From NCBI GenBank assembly GCA_963638365.1, contig CAVHRK010000072.1:1-64000 (forward strand): a stretch of DNA of 64,000 nt, written 5' to 3'. Below are positions 40,335 through 49,747 of this stretch, piece after piece. Within the stretch, counting starts at the first letter, position 1, and each line of letters begins with the position of its first letter. The notes under the pieces are model-generated. The model saw only the letters and a program-made list of their open reading frames with translations. It searched no databases and was not told where the DNA came from. The position numbers and the translations under genes are program-made. This DNA comes from Suilimivivens sp963638365. GTDB taxonomy: Bacteria; Bacillota; Clostridia; Lachnospirales; Lachnospiraceae.

Positions 40335-41174
40335 TTAATCCGGAATAAAGGAATCAAAGATAAACACATCAAAATTCTTCTTTGCTTCCTCTAATTCCTG
40401 CTGGCTTTTGATCGTCCAGGCTGCTGCCATATTTCCATAAAGGCCACGGCAGATTTTTCTGGATAAAACATTGGCATGCTTGTGATTATATGCCACGAAA
40501 TCCGGCTTTGTCAGGAAGTTCAGTAACAGGTTCTGCAGAATAAAATACAGCGGTCCTTTGAATTCCCCGGTGCGTAAAAAGGCTTCCGAAAGCTGTCCGC
40601 GCACGACTTCCTTATGATGTCTGCGATACCAGAACACCGCCAGAGGATTGAAGGATTCCATGCAGTACAGTCCTTTGTATTTCCGTAAAAGGGCATCTGC
40701 CTTTTCACATACCGAAAGATCCGTAAGCTCTAGCTTCAGTTCCACGATAAGAGGAACCTTTCCATCGACCAGCTTTAAAACATCTTCAAATAAAGGAATC
40801 GTTTCGTTACTCTTACATAAATGGAACTTCTGCAGTTCTTCATAGGTATAGTCACATACCTTGCCTTCCTGTCCGCAGACCCTCTGTAACGTAAAGTCAT
40901 GGAAGACTACCGGAAGCTTATCCTTTGTGACCTGTACATCCAGCTCAATTCCATAACCTGCCTCTACTGCTTTGCGAAAAGCCGCCATGGAATTTTCCGG
41001 AGCATCCGTTTCATTATCGTGTAATCCCCGGTGTGCATAATACACACTTAAAAATTTCTTCCGTTCCCGCCGGTTTGTAAGTCTCGGCATAATCATTAAC
41101 AAATACAGCACAACAAGTACTGCCAGAATGATAACGATCACTTCTAACCAAATTAATACTGCCATTGTTTTCAT
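40335..41174 (-). CDS. Glycerophosphodiester phosphodiesterase family protein
   Basis: A 279-residue protein with an N-terminal membrane helix (VIVILAVLVVLYLLMIMP, residues ~13-30) and a GDPD domain from about residue 45. The catalytic motifs HRGLHDNETDAPENS, ELDVQVTKDKLPVVFHDFTLQRV and VPLIVELKLE are present. It hydrolyses glycerophosphodiesters or related lipid or teichoic acid fragments, with the active domain presumably held at the membrane. The start is only weakly supported (AGGTAAAAAGAA). It lies 55 bases downstream of an MFS transporter gene and may be part of the same transcript. Confidence 0.88.
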   Translation of the reverse strand: MKTMAVLIWLEVIVIILAVLVVLYLLMIMPRLTNRRERKKFLSVYYAHRGLHDNETDAPENSMAAFRKAVEAGYGIELDVQVTKDKLPVVFHDFTLQRVCGQEGKVCDYTYEELQKFHLCKSNETIPLFEDVLKLVDGKVPLIVELKLELTDLSVCEKADALLRKYKGLYCMESFNPLAVFWYRRHHKEVVRGQLSEAFLRTGEFKGPLYFILQNLLLNFLTKPDFVAYNHKHANVLSRKICRGLYGNMAAAWTIKSQQELEEAKKNFDVFIFDSFIPD

Positions 41175-41228
41175 TTCTTTTTACCTGATTTCTTATGTAA
41201 ATTTCTCTCCCGTCAATACAAAACCACT

Positions 41229-42557
41229 TTAATCATCCACATCGAAATGTTCCAGGACGCTTGCCTTCTTATCCGGTCTGGTATCTCCGTGATGTACCTG
41301 CATCATGGTGATAAATGCCAGAACCGAGAACACGAATGCATATGGGAACAGTGTCCGGTAGGAAACCTTCTCAAGCAGGAAGCCTGACAGAATCGGTGTC
41401 AGAATCTGTGCAGCCATGGAAAAGGTATAATAGGTTCCTGTGAACTTACCAATGTCGCTTCCTTTACTCATCTCAACAATCATCGGATAGGAGTTGACAT
41501 TGATGGCTGCCCAGCCAATACCAATTACTGCAAAAGCCACATTAATCAGTGCATGATACTGATTGGCAAAGATCGCAGCAAAGTAGCATCCGCTCATCAG
41601 CACGATTCCCACAAGGATCGTCTTCTTTCTGCCAATCTTTCCTGCCAGATTACCAATGGGAACATAGCTCAAAATAGCTGCTATGGTTGCAACCATCAGA
41701 CAGTCTGCAAATCCCCCGCCCTCTAAGTGCCATACGACCTTCGTATAACGGGAAAAAGCAGTTGTTACTGCATTGTAAGCCGTAAACCACAGGAAAATGG
41801 AGGCAAGCAGAAATCCCATGCTGCGCTTTACTTCTGCAGGCATCTGATGCTTTACCGCGCCGCCTTCCTTTGCGGCTTCCTCTTCTTCAACAGTATCCTC
41901 GGTTTCCACCTTTAATCCGGTGCTGTCTTCATAGGCCTTGATCTCTTCTGCAACCTTCGCCTTTACCTTTTTCTCGGAAATGGTAATTGCCAGAATGCCG
42001 ATAGAAACTGCCATCAGCGCAGCCACGCTGACAAACAGCGGCATGTAATCCGGACGATCCCCCTTACCGACCAGGAGCTTAATCATGATCAGCGTGTAAA
42101 CGCCGCCTACCGCTCCCATCAGATTGATAATCGCATTTCCCTTACTGCGGAGCTTATTCGGTGTCAGATCCGGCATCAGTGCTACCGCCGGTGAACGGTA
42201 CAGTCCCATGGATACGAGAAGGGCAAACAGGGATATGATAAACAGTACCACATTGACCTTTCTGTCTGCGATCGGTAATAGCAGCAGGAAAATCACTGCC
42301 AGTACCGTTCCTGTCACGATAAACGGCATTCTCTTTCCCAAACGGGTATCCGCCTTATCCGATAATGCTCCGAATAACGGCAGCAGGAAAATGGCAAGCA
42401 CGTTATCGGCTGCCATAATGGCTCCGGTCAGCGTCTCCCCGATTCCAAAGGTGTTCTGCAGGATCAGCGGAATGATGCTGTCATACATCTGCCAGAACGC
42501 ACAAATGGAAAGAAAGGCAAGACCGATTAACACAGTTCTTTTGTAATTCAGTTTCAT
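41229..42557 (-). CDS. Major facilitator / GPH-type sugar transporter-like permease
   Basis: A 442-residue transporter with 12 hydrophobic segments. It opens with NYKRTVLIGLAFLSICAFWQMYDSIIPLIL and has the MFS cytoplasmic loop FGALSDKADTRLGKRMPFIVTG, where the DxxxxRxGKR sequence is typical of glycoside/cation and SLC45-like carriers. A long charged central loop (VEEIKAYEDST to EEEEAAKEGG) separates the halves. It is likely a sugar or glycoside importer, but the substrate is not visible. GGGAGTCC precedes the ATG. A GDPD gene follows. Confidence 0.85.
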   Translation of the reverse strand: MKLNYKRTVLIGLAFLSICAFWQMYDSIIPLILQNTFGIGETLTGAIMAADNVLAIFLLPLFGALSDKADTRLGKRMPFIVTGTVLAVIFLLLLPIADRKVNVVLFIISLFALLVSMGLYRSPAVALMPDLTPNKLRSKGNAIINLMGAVGGVYTLIMIKLLVGKGDRPDYMPLFVSVAALMAVSIGILAITISEKKVKAKVAEEIKAYEDSTGLKVETEDTVEEEEAAKEGGAVKHQMPAEVKRSMGFLLASIFLWFTAYNAVTTAFSRYTKVVWHLEGGGFADCLMVATIAAILSYVPIGNLAGKIGRKKTILVGIVLMSGCYFAAIFANQYHALINVAFAVIGIGWAAINVNSYPMIVEMSKGSDIGKFTGTYYTFSMAAQILTPILSGFLLEKVSYRTLFPYAFVFSVLAFITMMQVHHGDTRPDKKASVLEHFDVDD

Positions 42558-42639
42558 AGTCAGGACTCCCTTACATTTTGTTTTTGCTATTAATTTTATT
42601 CTATCACAAACACTATCATCCTTCTATAGCTTATTTTCC

Positions 42640-42667
42640 TTGAAAATCCAACGATTTTATGTATAAT
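42640..42667 (+). promoter_or_regulatory. Promoter of the ABC-F gene
   Basis: TTGAAA (42640-42645) and TATAAT (42662-42667) are separated by 16 bases, 48 bases upstream of the start codon, in the divergent gap between the MFS and ABC-F genes. Confidence 0.6.
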
Positions 42668-42714
42668 AAGATTTGTATGTCCAACAATAAAATCGAGAAA
42701 ACAGAGGTAAGAAA

Positions 42715-44352
42715 ATGATTCAGGCAAATAATGTAACTTTACGAATCGGCAAGAAGGCCCTCTTTGAAGATGTAAATATCAAATTTACCGAGGGAAACTG
42801 CTATGGTCTGATCGGTGCCAACGGTGCCGGAAAGTCCACATTTTTAAAGATATTATCCGGCGCTTTGGAAACGACAAGCGGTGATGTTACCATCACTCCC
42901 GGACAGCGTCTTTCGGTCCTTGAACAGGATCACTTCAAGTACGATGCTTATCCGGTTATGGATGTCGTTATTATGGGGAACGAGCGCCTTTATCAGATTA
43001 TGAAGGAAAAGGATGCCATCTATGCCAAAGAGGATTTCAGCGATGAAGACGGTATCCGTGCCAGCGAACTTGAAGCGGAATTTGCAGAAATGGACGGCTG
43101 GGAAGCGGAAAGCAATGCCGCCATGTTATTAAACGGTCTTGGTATTGATCCTTCCTTACATTATACAATCATGAAAGACTTAAACGGTAATGACAAGGTG
43201 AAAGTTTTACTTGCAAAAGCACTGTTCGGCAACCCGGACATCCTGCTTCTCGACGAGCCGACCAACCACCTGGATCTCGATGCGATTGCATGGCTGGAGG
43301 AATTCCTCATTAACTTTGAGAATACTGTTATCGTCGTATCCCATGACCGTTACTTCTTAAATAAAGTGTGTACCCATACGGCAGATATCGACTATGGCAA
43401 GATTCAGCTTTACGCCGGAAACTACGACTTCTGGTTTGAGTCCAGCCAGTTGTTAATCAAGCAGATGAAGGAAGCCAATAAAAAGAAGGAAGAAAAGATC
43501 AAGGAATTACAGGAATTTATCTCCCGCTTCTCTGCAAACGCAAGTAAATCCAAGCAGGCAACCAGTAGAAAGCGTGCCCTTGAAAAAATCGAGCTGGATG
43601 AAATCAAGCCCTCCAGCCGTAAGTATCCTTACATCGACTTCCGTCCCGACCGTGAAATCGGTAATGAGGTTCTTTCTGTAGAAGGAATCTCCAAGACCAT
43701 CAATGGTGAAAAGGTATTAAACAACATTTCCTTTATCATGGGACATGAAGACAAGATCGCCTTTGTCGGAAGCAACGAGCTTGCCAAGACTACTCTCTTC
43801 CAGATTTTAATGGGTGAAATGGAACCTGATGAAGGTACTTATAAATGGGGTGTTACCACCTCCCAGGCTTATTTCCCGAAGGACAGCACTGCTGAATTTG
43901 ATAACAACCTGACGATTGTAGACTGGCTGACCGGCTACTCTCCGGTTAAGGATGTCACCTATGTACGTGGTTTCCTCGGAAGAATGCTCTTCGCCGGTGA
44001 AGACGGTGTGAAGAAGGTAAAGGTTTTATCCGGTGGAGAAAAAGTACGTTGTCTCCTTTCCAAAATGATGATCAGCGGTGCAAACTGTCTGATCCTCGAC
44101 GAGCCGACCAACCACCTGGATATGGAATCCATCACTGCCCTGAACAACGGACTGATCAAGTTCCCCGGTGTTGCACTCTTCTCCTGCCACGATCACCAGT
44201 TTGTACAGACGACGGCAAACCGTATCATGGAAATCCTTCCGGATGGAACACTGATTGACAAAATCACCACCTACGACGAATATCTCGAAAGTGATGAAAT
44301 GGCACGTAAACGTACCGTTTATACCAAACAGGACGGTGAAGACGAAGATTAA
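42715..44352 (+). CDS. ABC-F family ATPase (YkpA/YbiT-like)
   Basis: A 545-residue soluble protein with two ATP-binding cassettes and no membrane segments. The first Walker A is GANGAGKST (about residues 36-44) and the first Walker B/D-loop ILLLDEPTNHLDLDAI; a charged linker with SRFSANASKSKQATSRKR follows. The second half has a non-canonical Walker A (GSNELAKTT) but a good LSGGEKVR signature and CLILDEPTNHLDME. The first signature is also unusual (LNGNDKVKV). Members act on the ribosome, some in antibiotic protection, others in general translation. This subgroup is a housekeeping type, so resistance should not be assumed. AGAGGTAAG precedes the ATG. Confidence 0.88.
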   Translation: MIQANNVTLRIGKKALFEDVNIKFTEGNCYGLIGANGAGKSTFLKILSGALETTSGDVTITPGQRLSVLEQDHFKYDAYPVMDVVIMGNERLYQIMKEKDAIYAKEDFSDEDGIRASELEAEFAEMDGWEAESNAAMLLNGLGIDPSLHYTIMKDLNGNDKVKVLLAKALFGNPDILLLDEPTNHLDLDAIAWLEEFLINFENTVIVVSHDRYFLNKVCTHTADIDYGKIQLYAGNYDFWFESSQLLIKQMKEANKKKEEKIKELQEFISRFSANASKSKQATSRKRALEKIELDEIKPSSRKYPYIDFRPDREIGNEVLSVEGISKTINGEKVLNNISFIMGHEDKIAFVGSNELAKTTLFQILMGEMEPDEGTYKWGVTTSQAYFPKDSTAEFDNNLTIVDWLTGYSPVKDVTYVRGFLGRMLFAGEDGVKKVKVLSGGEKVRCLLSKMMISGANCLILDEPTNHLDMESITALNNGLIKFPGVALFSCHDHQFVQTTANRIMEILPDGTLIDKITTYDEYLESDEMARKRTVYTKQDGEDED

Positions 44353-44415
44353 TCTTCGCCTTCTGCTTATACCCTCATATAAGTCAGATCGTATGAGTAA
44401 GAAAGGAACAACAAA

Positions 44416-46095
44416 TTGAAAGCAATTGATCTGCATGTCCATTCTACGAAATCGGACGGAAGCTACACCCCGGCTGAACTTGTAAATTATGCATTGGAAA
44501 AGGGCTTATCTGCATTTGCCCTGACTGATCACGATACTACAGATGGAATCACCGAAGCTCTTGCTGCTGCAAAGGGCAAAGACATCGAAGTGATTCCCGG
44601 AATTGAATTTTCCTCAGAATATGAAGGCCGCGATATCCATATCGTCGGTCTTTATATTGATTATGAAAGCGATTATTTTAAAAGACGTCTCGTGCACTTT
44701 GTCAATGGCCGGAAAATCCGGAACATCGAAATGTGCAGGCGTCTGACTGAACATGGCATGCCCGTAACCTATGAGGAACTGGAAGCAGAGTTTCCAGACT
44801 GTGTACTGACAAGAGCGCACTATGCCAAATACCTTTTGAAGCATGGATATGTGAAGAGCGTCAAGGAAGCCTTTGACCGCTATATCGGTGATCATGGCCC
44901 CTGCTTTGTTCCCCGTAAAAAAATTACCCCCATGCGGGCAGTCGAAATTATTCTGAAGGCTGGCGGCTTTCCGATTCTGGCTCATCCCTGTCTTTATCAC
45001 ATGGGAAAAGACCAGTTGGACAAGCTGGTTGCTTCCTTAAAAGAGATCGGACTGATGGGGATTGAAGCCATTTATTCTACCCACACGCCTGCGGATGAAC
45101 GACAGATCCGTGCCCTTGCGAAAAAGTATGACCTGTGCATCAGCGGAGGCTCTGATTTCCACGGCACAGCCAAACCCGGTCTTGATCTTGGCACCGGTTA
45201 TGGGAAGCTTTTTGTCCCCGAAGAGGTACTGACTACCATCAAAGAGAAAAGGAATTACATGATGAATCACCCTGAACTTTATAAGAAAACCAAAATTTTA
45301 TTTACCGATATGGACGGTACCCTGTTAAACCACGAAAAGCAGGTTACCGATTATACGAAAGAAGTCCTGACAAAATGGACGGATGCCGGACACAAATTCG
45401 TTCTCTGTTCCGGCAGGGATATCAATAACATCAAATATACCCAGAATGCACTGAATCTCCACTATAAGGGCATGTATCTGATCGGTTATAACGGCGGTGA
45501 AATTTACGACTGTGAAACCAGACAGGTGCTTTACCGGATCGGTCTGAAGCTTTCCCAGGTAAAATACGTTGCGGAGCTTGCCGCTTCTTACGGGATTCAC
45601 TTTCATACCTATTCCGAGACTCATATTGTGTCTCCAACCATGGATGAAGGACTTGCCTATTACCAGCGCTTTATCAATACTCCCACGATTATCAATCCGG
45701 ATATTTTCTCCGTACTTGATGTGGAACCCTGTAAATGTCTGATCATTGAACGGAAGGATACGGACAAACTGGAGGCTTTACGTCAGGAGCTTCTTCCCTG
45801 GGCAGAAAAGGAAGGGATTTCCCTTGCTTATTCCAATCCCTATTATCTGGAAGTATTTCCTGCTGCTTCCGGAAAAGGTGCTGCGGTTCGAAAGCTCTGT
45901 GAACTGCTTTCCATCAATCCGGCTTTCAGCCTTGCCGCCGGAGACGCCGAAAATGATATTTCCATGATTACCGAAGCCGGAATGGGAATTGCTATGGCGA
46001 ACGCAACCGAAGCTGTCAAAAAAGCCGCCACAACCATTACCCAGTACGATAATGATCATGACGGCCTCGCTCATACCATTGAAGACATGATTTAA
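44416..46095 (+). CDS. PHP-domain phosphoesterase fused to Cof-type HAD phosphatase
   Basis: A 559-residue fusion with a TTG start at 44416 behind GAAAGGAACAA. Residues 1-285 form a PHP domain of the RNase AM/YciV type: DLHVHSTKSDGSYTPAELV, FALTDHDTTDG, PGIEFS, LAHPCLYH and GGSDFHGTAK supply the metal-binding His and Asp residues. Residues ~292-559 are a Cof-like HAD-IIB phosphatase (FTDMDGTLLNHEKQVTD, LCSGRDINNIK, AAGDAENDISMI). The fusion suggests successive dephosphorylation of a nucleotide or sugar phosphate: the PHP part could yield a mononucleotide and the HAD part remove its phosphate. That pathway is inference. Confidence 0.88.
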   Translation: MKAIDLHVHSTKSDGSYTPAELVNYALEKGLSAFALTDHDTTDGITEALAAAKGKDIEVIPGIEFSSEYEGRDIHIVGLYIDYESDYFKRRLVHFVNGRKIRNIEMCRRLTEHGMPVTYEELEAEFPDCVLTRAHYAKYLLKHGYVKSVKEAFDRYIGDHGPCFVPRKKITPMRAVEIILKAGGFPILAHPCLYHMGKDQLDKLVASLKEIGLMGIEAIYSTHTPADERQIRALAKKYDLCISGGSDFHGTAKPGLDLGTGYGKLFVPEEVLTTIKEKRNYMMNHPELYKKTKILFTDMDGTLLNHEKQVTDYTKEVLTKWTDAGHKFVLCSGRDINNIKYTQNALNLHYKGMYLIGYNGGEIYDCETRQVLYRIGLKLSQVKYVAELAASYGIHFHTYSETHIVSPTMDEGLAYYQRFINTPTIINPDIFSVLDVEPCKCLIIERKDTDKLEALRQELLPWAEKEGISLAYSNPYYLEVFPAASGKGAAVRKLCELLSINPAFSLAAGDAENDISMITEAGMGIAMANATEAVKKAATTITQYDNDHDGLAHTIEDMI

Positions 46096-46098
46096 TCA

Positions 46099-46947
46099 CT
46101 ATTTATTTTTCTTCTTTTCATCTCCGTGAAGATAAAGAAGAATCAGGCCGAGCACTGCTCCACCAATAATATTTCCAAGCGTAACCGGAACCAGATTTTT
46201 CACAAAGAATCCATAAAGATTCAAGGATGCAAGCTGATCTGCCGTGTATCCGTAGGTATCCATGGCAACCTGCACATAGTTCGCATTCTTAGAAGCAATC
46301 AGTCCGGCAGGAATATAATACATGTTGGCAACGCAGTGCTCATATCCTGCTACTACGAACAGCATAATCGTGAAGAAGCAGGCAAACAGCTTACCAACAA
46401 TATCTCTTGCACACATCGCCATAAGAACAGCAGCACATACCAGAATGTTACAAAGAATTCCGGAGCACAGGGCCTGTCCAAAGGACATGTTCACCTTTCC
46501 CATCGCTACCTTAATCGTATAGGCTCCAAGGAGTCCTGAGGAATAATTCAACTGTCCGGAAATCACATTCACAACCGCCAGTAAAATGGATCCTACAAAG
46601 TTTCCCACATATACCACCAACAGAAACTTACATAAATCCAGGATCGTACAGGTTCCTTCTGCATTTCCCATTGCCATCAGACAGTCCCCGGTGAACAGCT
46701 CTGCACCGAGAAGAACAACCATCATCAAGCCGACCGGGAATACACATCCGGCAACCAGTCTGGAAAGACCGACATTCGTAACTGCATGAGCCGCTACATT
46801 ACTAGCTGATGCGCCAAACGCAATCATCATTCCTGCTAAAATAGCACGTCCAAATACCTTGTGCGTTCTCACATTCATTTTGGTTTTGCATCCGTCAATA
46901 TACTTCTGTACATCCTCTTTTACGGAATAGTAGTTATCTGTTCCCAT
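46099..46947 (-). CDS. Formate/nitrite transporter family protein
   Basis: A 282-residue membrane protein (ATG 46947; a GTG at 46959 lacks a ribosome site). It has six helices and the FNT family features: ILAGMMIAFGASASNVAAHAVT near residues 40-60 and the VAGYEHCVANMYYIP segment with the conserved pore histidine. It conducts formate, nitrite or a related small monocarboxylate across the cytoplasmic membrane as a pentamer, probably formate in a fermenting Clostridium. Convergent with the PHP-HAD gene (3-base gap), which ends head-on. Confidence 0.92.
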   Translation of the reverse strand: MGTDNYYSVKEDVQKYIDGCKTKMNVRTHKVFGRAILAGMMIAFGASASNVAAHAVTNVGLSRLVAGCVFPVGLMMVVLLGAELFTGDCLMAMGNAEGTCTILDLCKFLLVVYVGNFVGSILLAVVNVISGQLNYSSGLLGAYTIKVAMGKVNMSFGQALCSGILCNILVCAAVLMAMCARDIVGKLFACFFTIMLFVVAGYEHCVANMYYIPAGLIASKNANYVQVAMDTYGYTADQLASLNLYGFFVKNLVPVTLGNIIGGAVLGLILLYLHGDEKKKNK

Positions 46948-47090
46948 GTTCTCTCTCACTTTCTTTGGTAGATGATTGACTAAGGCTTGCTTTCGCTAAC
47001 CACCTCATCAAGTATTTACATATCTTATATCCTTATAGATGATACATTATCAAGTCATAAAAATCAATCTCAAAGTACGACACATTACTC

Positions 47091-47110
47091 CTACTTACCA
47101 CTACTTACCA
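47091..47110. repeat. Perfect 10-bp tandem duplication upstream of focA
   Basis: CTACTTACCA occurs twice head to tail (47091-47100 and 47101-47110), in the gap between tRNA-Glu and the formate transporter gene. It may be a binding site or a chance duplication. Confidence 0.4.
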
Positions 47111-47119
47111 CTTTTGCAT

Positions 47120-47157
47120 AAAAAAATAACCTCTCCCGAAGCGTGGAATAGGCTATT
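47120..47157 (-). terminator. Terminator downstream of tRNA-Glu
   Basis: On the minus strand AATAGCC and GGTTATT form a long-loop stem followed by TTTTTTAT, about 27 bases beyond the tRNA 3' end. Confidence 0.6.
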
Positions 47158-47183
47158 TTCTTGGGTTGGACTATTCTAGTCAA

Positions 47184-47255
47184 CAGCTCGTAGGGGAATC
47201 GAACCCCTGATTCCGCCGTGAGAGGGCGGCGTCTTAACCGCTTGACCAACGAGCC
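47184..47255 (-). tRNA. tRNA-Glu (anticodon CTC)
   Basis: On the minus strand a 72-base cloverleaf runs from GGCTCGT at 47255. The acceptor ends pair (GGCTCGT with ACGAGCT, one G-U). The anticodon stem CCGCC/GGCGG encloses the loop CTCTCAC, giving anticodon CTC, which reads GAG. The T-arm AGGGGTTCGATTCCCCT is intact. CCA is not encoded. A TATAAT -10 at 47296-47301 lies upstream, and a TCAAGTG/CACTTGA inverted repeat separates it from the tRNA. Confidence 0.93.
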
Positions 47256-47390
47256 ATATCAAGTGCGATCTTTCCGCATTACACTTGATTATTCTATTAT
47301 ATATTTACAAATAATGCAAGCACTTTTTGCAATTTTAATATGATTTTTATGTAATTATTTAATTTACAAGACCTCCAAATCAGCCATTGC

Positions 47391-48287
47391 TTATTCGGAG
47401 GTCTGTGATTGCGTTTTTGCCTCACCAGATACCTTGATTTCTTTCTGAATCAGGAAAAATGCACCTGCCAGCATCAGTACTCCTATAACCATAAGCACAC
47501 TCTGCATAAGCCATCCCGACTTTCCGGACAACCACGCTGCAAGAAATGTTCCCGCGAAATTAAAACACAGATGTAACAAAATTGGCAGGAAAACCGTTCT
47601 GCACTTTCCGGCGACATATCCTAAGACCAGTCCCACTACAAAAGCATAGATACCCTGTACCAGATTCATATGTAAAATTCCAAAGAACAATGCCTGGAGT
47701 ACATTCGCTATCGCAAACTTCGTACCCGCACTCCGCAGGAAGCGCAACGTGAGTCCACGGAAAAGAAGCTCTTCGGAAATGGGCGCCAGTATCACTGTTG
47801 CTAACAGGGAAATCCAGGTTGTTTCACCAATGCCCACCGTTTCAACGAGTTCCGAATAGGCTCCCATTGCATTCGGGAAGGTCAGTGCTGCAATATTTAA
47901 GAAAAAATCAATTACAAGCTGTAACCCTATCCCTGCCAGTATACACATCAATATTGTCCGCACGTTGACACAATCTTTGACTGGCCGGTTGATATTTTTC
48001 TTTTTAATCAGAATACCATACCAGATCACAGCTCCGATCAGTGTCAGAATCTGTGCCACAATGACTGCATAAATAATATACTGCATGATATAATCTGTAA
48101 CTGCTGCCTGTAACGCTGCCGGATCATTCAGGAGGTCTGTTTCTCCATTCATCGCGATACGCATAGAATAGACTACCGAACCAATCACACTGCATGCAAG
48201 CCCTGAAAATACCTGTATCATTAACGTTGCAAGTAACGGTACAACACTTAACACATAATACCCTGCTTTTCCCTTTTGTTTTTCCAT
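47391..48287 (-). CDS. CPBP family intramembrane glutamic endopeptidase (Abi/CAAX type)
   Basis: A 298-residue protein with about eight hydrophobic segments. The three CPBP motifs are clear: EELLFRGLTLRFLR (EExxxR), FGILHMNLVQGIYAFVVGL (FxxxH) and LLHLCFNFAG (HxxxN). These are Rce1-like membrane proteases, often involved in peptide/bacteriocin self-protection or maturation and in protein processing; the target is not deducible here. GAAGGAG precedes the ATG. The gene is 42 bases downstream of the purine permease gene and could share its transcript. No bacteriocin genes are visible nearby. Confidence 0.9.
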   Translation of the reverse strand: MEKQKGKAGYYVLSVVPLLATLMIQVFSGLACSVIGSVVYSMRIAMNGETDLLNDPAALQAAVTDYIMQYIIYAVIVAQILTLIGAVIWYGILIKKKNINRPVKDCVNVRTILMCILAGIGLQLVIDFFLNIAALTFPNAMGAYSELVETVGIGETTWISLLATVILAPISEELLFRGLTLRFLRSAGTKFAIANVLQALFFGILHMNLVQGIYAFVVGLVLGYVAGKCRTVFLPILLHLCFNFAGTFLAAWLSGKSGWLMQSVLMVIGVLMLAGAFFLIQKEIKVSGEAKTQSQTSE

Positions 48288-48329
48288 GACTGCTCCTTCA
48301 CTTCTTAAAGCCCAGATGCATTTCCCTTT

Positions 48330-49688
48330 TTACAGGAAAATAAATTTGCAGATAAACAGTACTGCAAGTACATACATTAACGGCGTGATCTTCTTTGCCT
48401 TTCCGGATACCAGATTAATTACCACATAAGAGATAACACCGGCTGCAATACCTTCGGAAATACTGTAGGTAAGCGGCATAGCAATCAGTGCAAGATATGC
48501 CGGAACAGCTTCTGTATAATCATTGAAATCAATTGCTGTAACAGCAGAAATCATCAGGAAGCCTACAAATAATAATGCCGGAGCTGTTGCAAAGCTCGGA
48601 ATCGTGATAAAAATCGGAGAAAGAAAAACAGCAAGCAGGAACAAAAGTCCTGTTACAACAGAAGAAAGTCCTGTTCTTCCGCCTTCTGCCACACCGGCAG
48701 AGCTTTCCACGAAAGTTGTTGTTGTAGAAGTACCAAGCACTGCACCTGCGGTCGTTGCGATCGCATCTGCAAGAAGCGCTTCTTTGATACGGGGAAGCTT
48801 GCCGTCTTTGTCCAACATGTCAGCCTTGGTTGCACATCCGATTAACGTTCCGAGTGTATCAAAGATATCGACAAAAAGGAATGCACATACAATTGCAACA
48901 AAGTCAAACACACGTAAGCTGGAGAAATCAGCCTTGAAACACTGTCCGAAAATAGAAGAAATTGCTCCGAGGTTGAAGCTGCTCCATGCCGGAATCAGAG
49001 AATAGTATCCTGCATCCGGAGTAACCACATATAATCCGGTAAGCTGACAGATAATACCCAGAATCCATGTTGCGAAAATACCAATCAGGATCGCACCTTT
49101 TACCTTCTTTACATAAAGAGCAGCAATAATGAAAATACCAATCACTGCTAATAATGCAGAAATACCGGAGGTATGGAAATCTGCAGTAAAGTCAACAATA
49201 GAAACCAGTGTAGAATCATTGTTTACAACAATTCCTGCATTCTGAAGACCGATAAAAGCAATGAATAAGCCAATACCAACAGAAACACCCTTCTTTAACT
49301 GAAGCGGAATTGCATTAAAGATTGCTTCACGCACATTCGTAAGGGACAATACAATGAAAATCAGACCTTCTACAAATACGGCAAATAACGCGATCTGCCA
49401 GGAATAACCCATGGATCCGCATACGGTATATGCAAAATACGCATTTAATCCAAGTCCCGGTGCCAGTGCAAACGGATAATTGGCAAGCAGAGCCATGCAC
49501 ATCGTTCCAATAAAGGAAGCAAGTGCTGTCGCAATTAATACCGCCTGTGCATCCATCCCGGATGCAGATAAAATACTGGGATTTACAGCAAGAATGTATG
49601 CCATGGTCATAAAGGTGGTAATACCTGCTACAACTTCCGTACGGACATTCGTACCATTTTCTTTCAGTTTAAAAAATTTCTCTAACAT
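48330..49688 (-). CDS. NCS2 family purine permease (guanine/hypoxanthine type)
   Basis: A 452-residue transporter starting at ATG 49688 (GGAGATAG upstream). It has 12-14 membrane segments with the AzgA/GhxP subgroup signatures: RTEVVAGITTFMTMAYILAVNP at the start, ALAPGLGLNAYFAYTVCGSMGYSWQIAL, FVDIFDTLGTLIG, and TSTTTTFVESSAGVAEGGRTGLSSVVTG. It imports guanine, hypoxanthine or adenine with protons. It is immediately downstream of apt, whose product turns adenine into AMP, so the two form a purine salvage operon. No purine riboswitch is visible upstream. Confidence 0.92.
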   Translation of the reverse strand: MLEKFFKLKENGTNVRTEVVAGITTFMTMAYILAVNPSILSASGMDAQAVLIATALASFIGTMCMALLANYPFALAPGLGLNAYFAYTVCGSMGYSWQIALFAVFVEGLIFIVLSLTNVREAIFNAIPLQLKKGVSVGIGLFIAFIGLQNAGIVVNNDSTLVSIVDFTADFHTSGISALLAVIGIFIIAALYVKKVKGAILIGIFATWILGIICQLTGLYVVTPDAGYYSLIPAWSSFNLGAISSIFGQCFKADFSSLRVFDFVAIVCAFLFVDIFDTLGTLIGCATKADMLDKDGKLPRIKEALLADAIATTAGAVLGTSTTTTFVESSAGVAEGGRTGLSSVVTGLLFLLAVFLSPIFITIPSFATAPALLFVGFLMISAVTAIDFNDYTEAVPAYLALIAMPLTYSISEGIAAGVISYVVINLVSGKAKKITPLMYVLAVLFICKFIFL

Positions 49689-49747
49689 AACTATCTCCAT
49701 TCATTTTGTTGTTGTGTTATCGCTTGTCCTATGTAAAACTTCAAAAT

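Noticed and set aside
49689..49747. Possible purine riboswitch in front of the NCS2 permease
   Set aside because: The gap is only about 60 bases and the permease sits inside an operon with apt; no purine aptamer core is visible there or upstream of apt.
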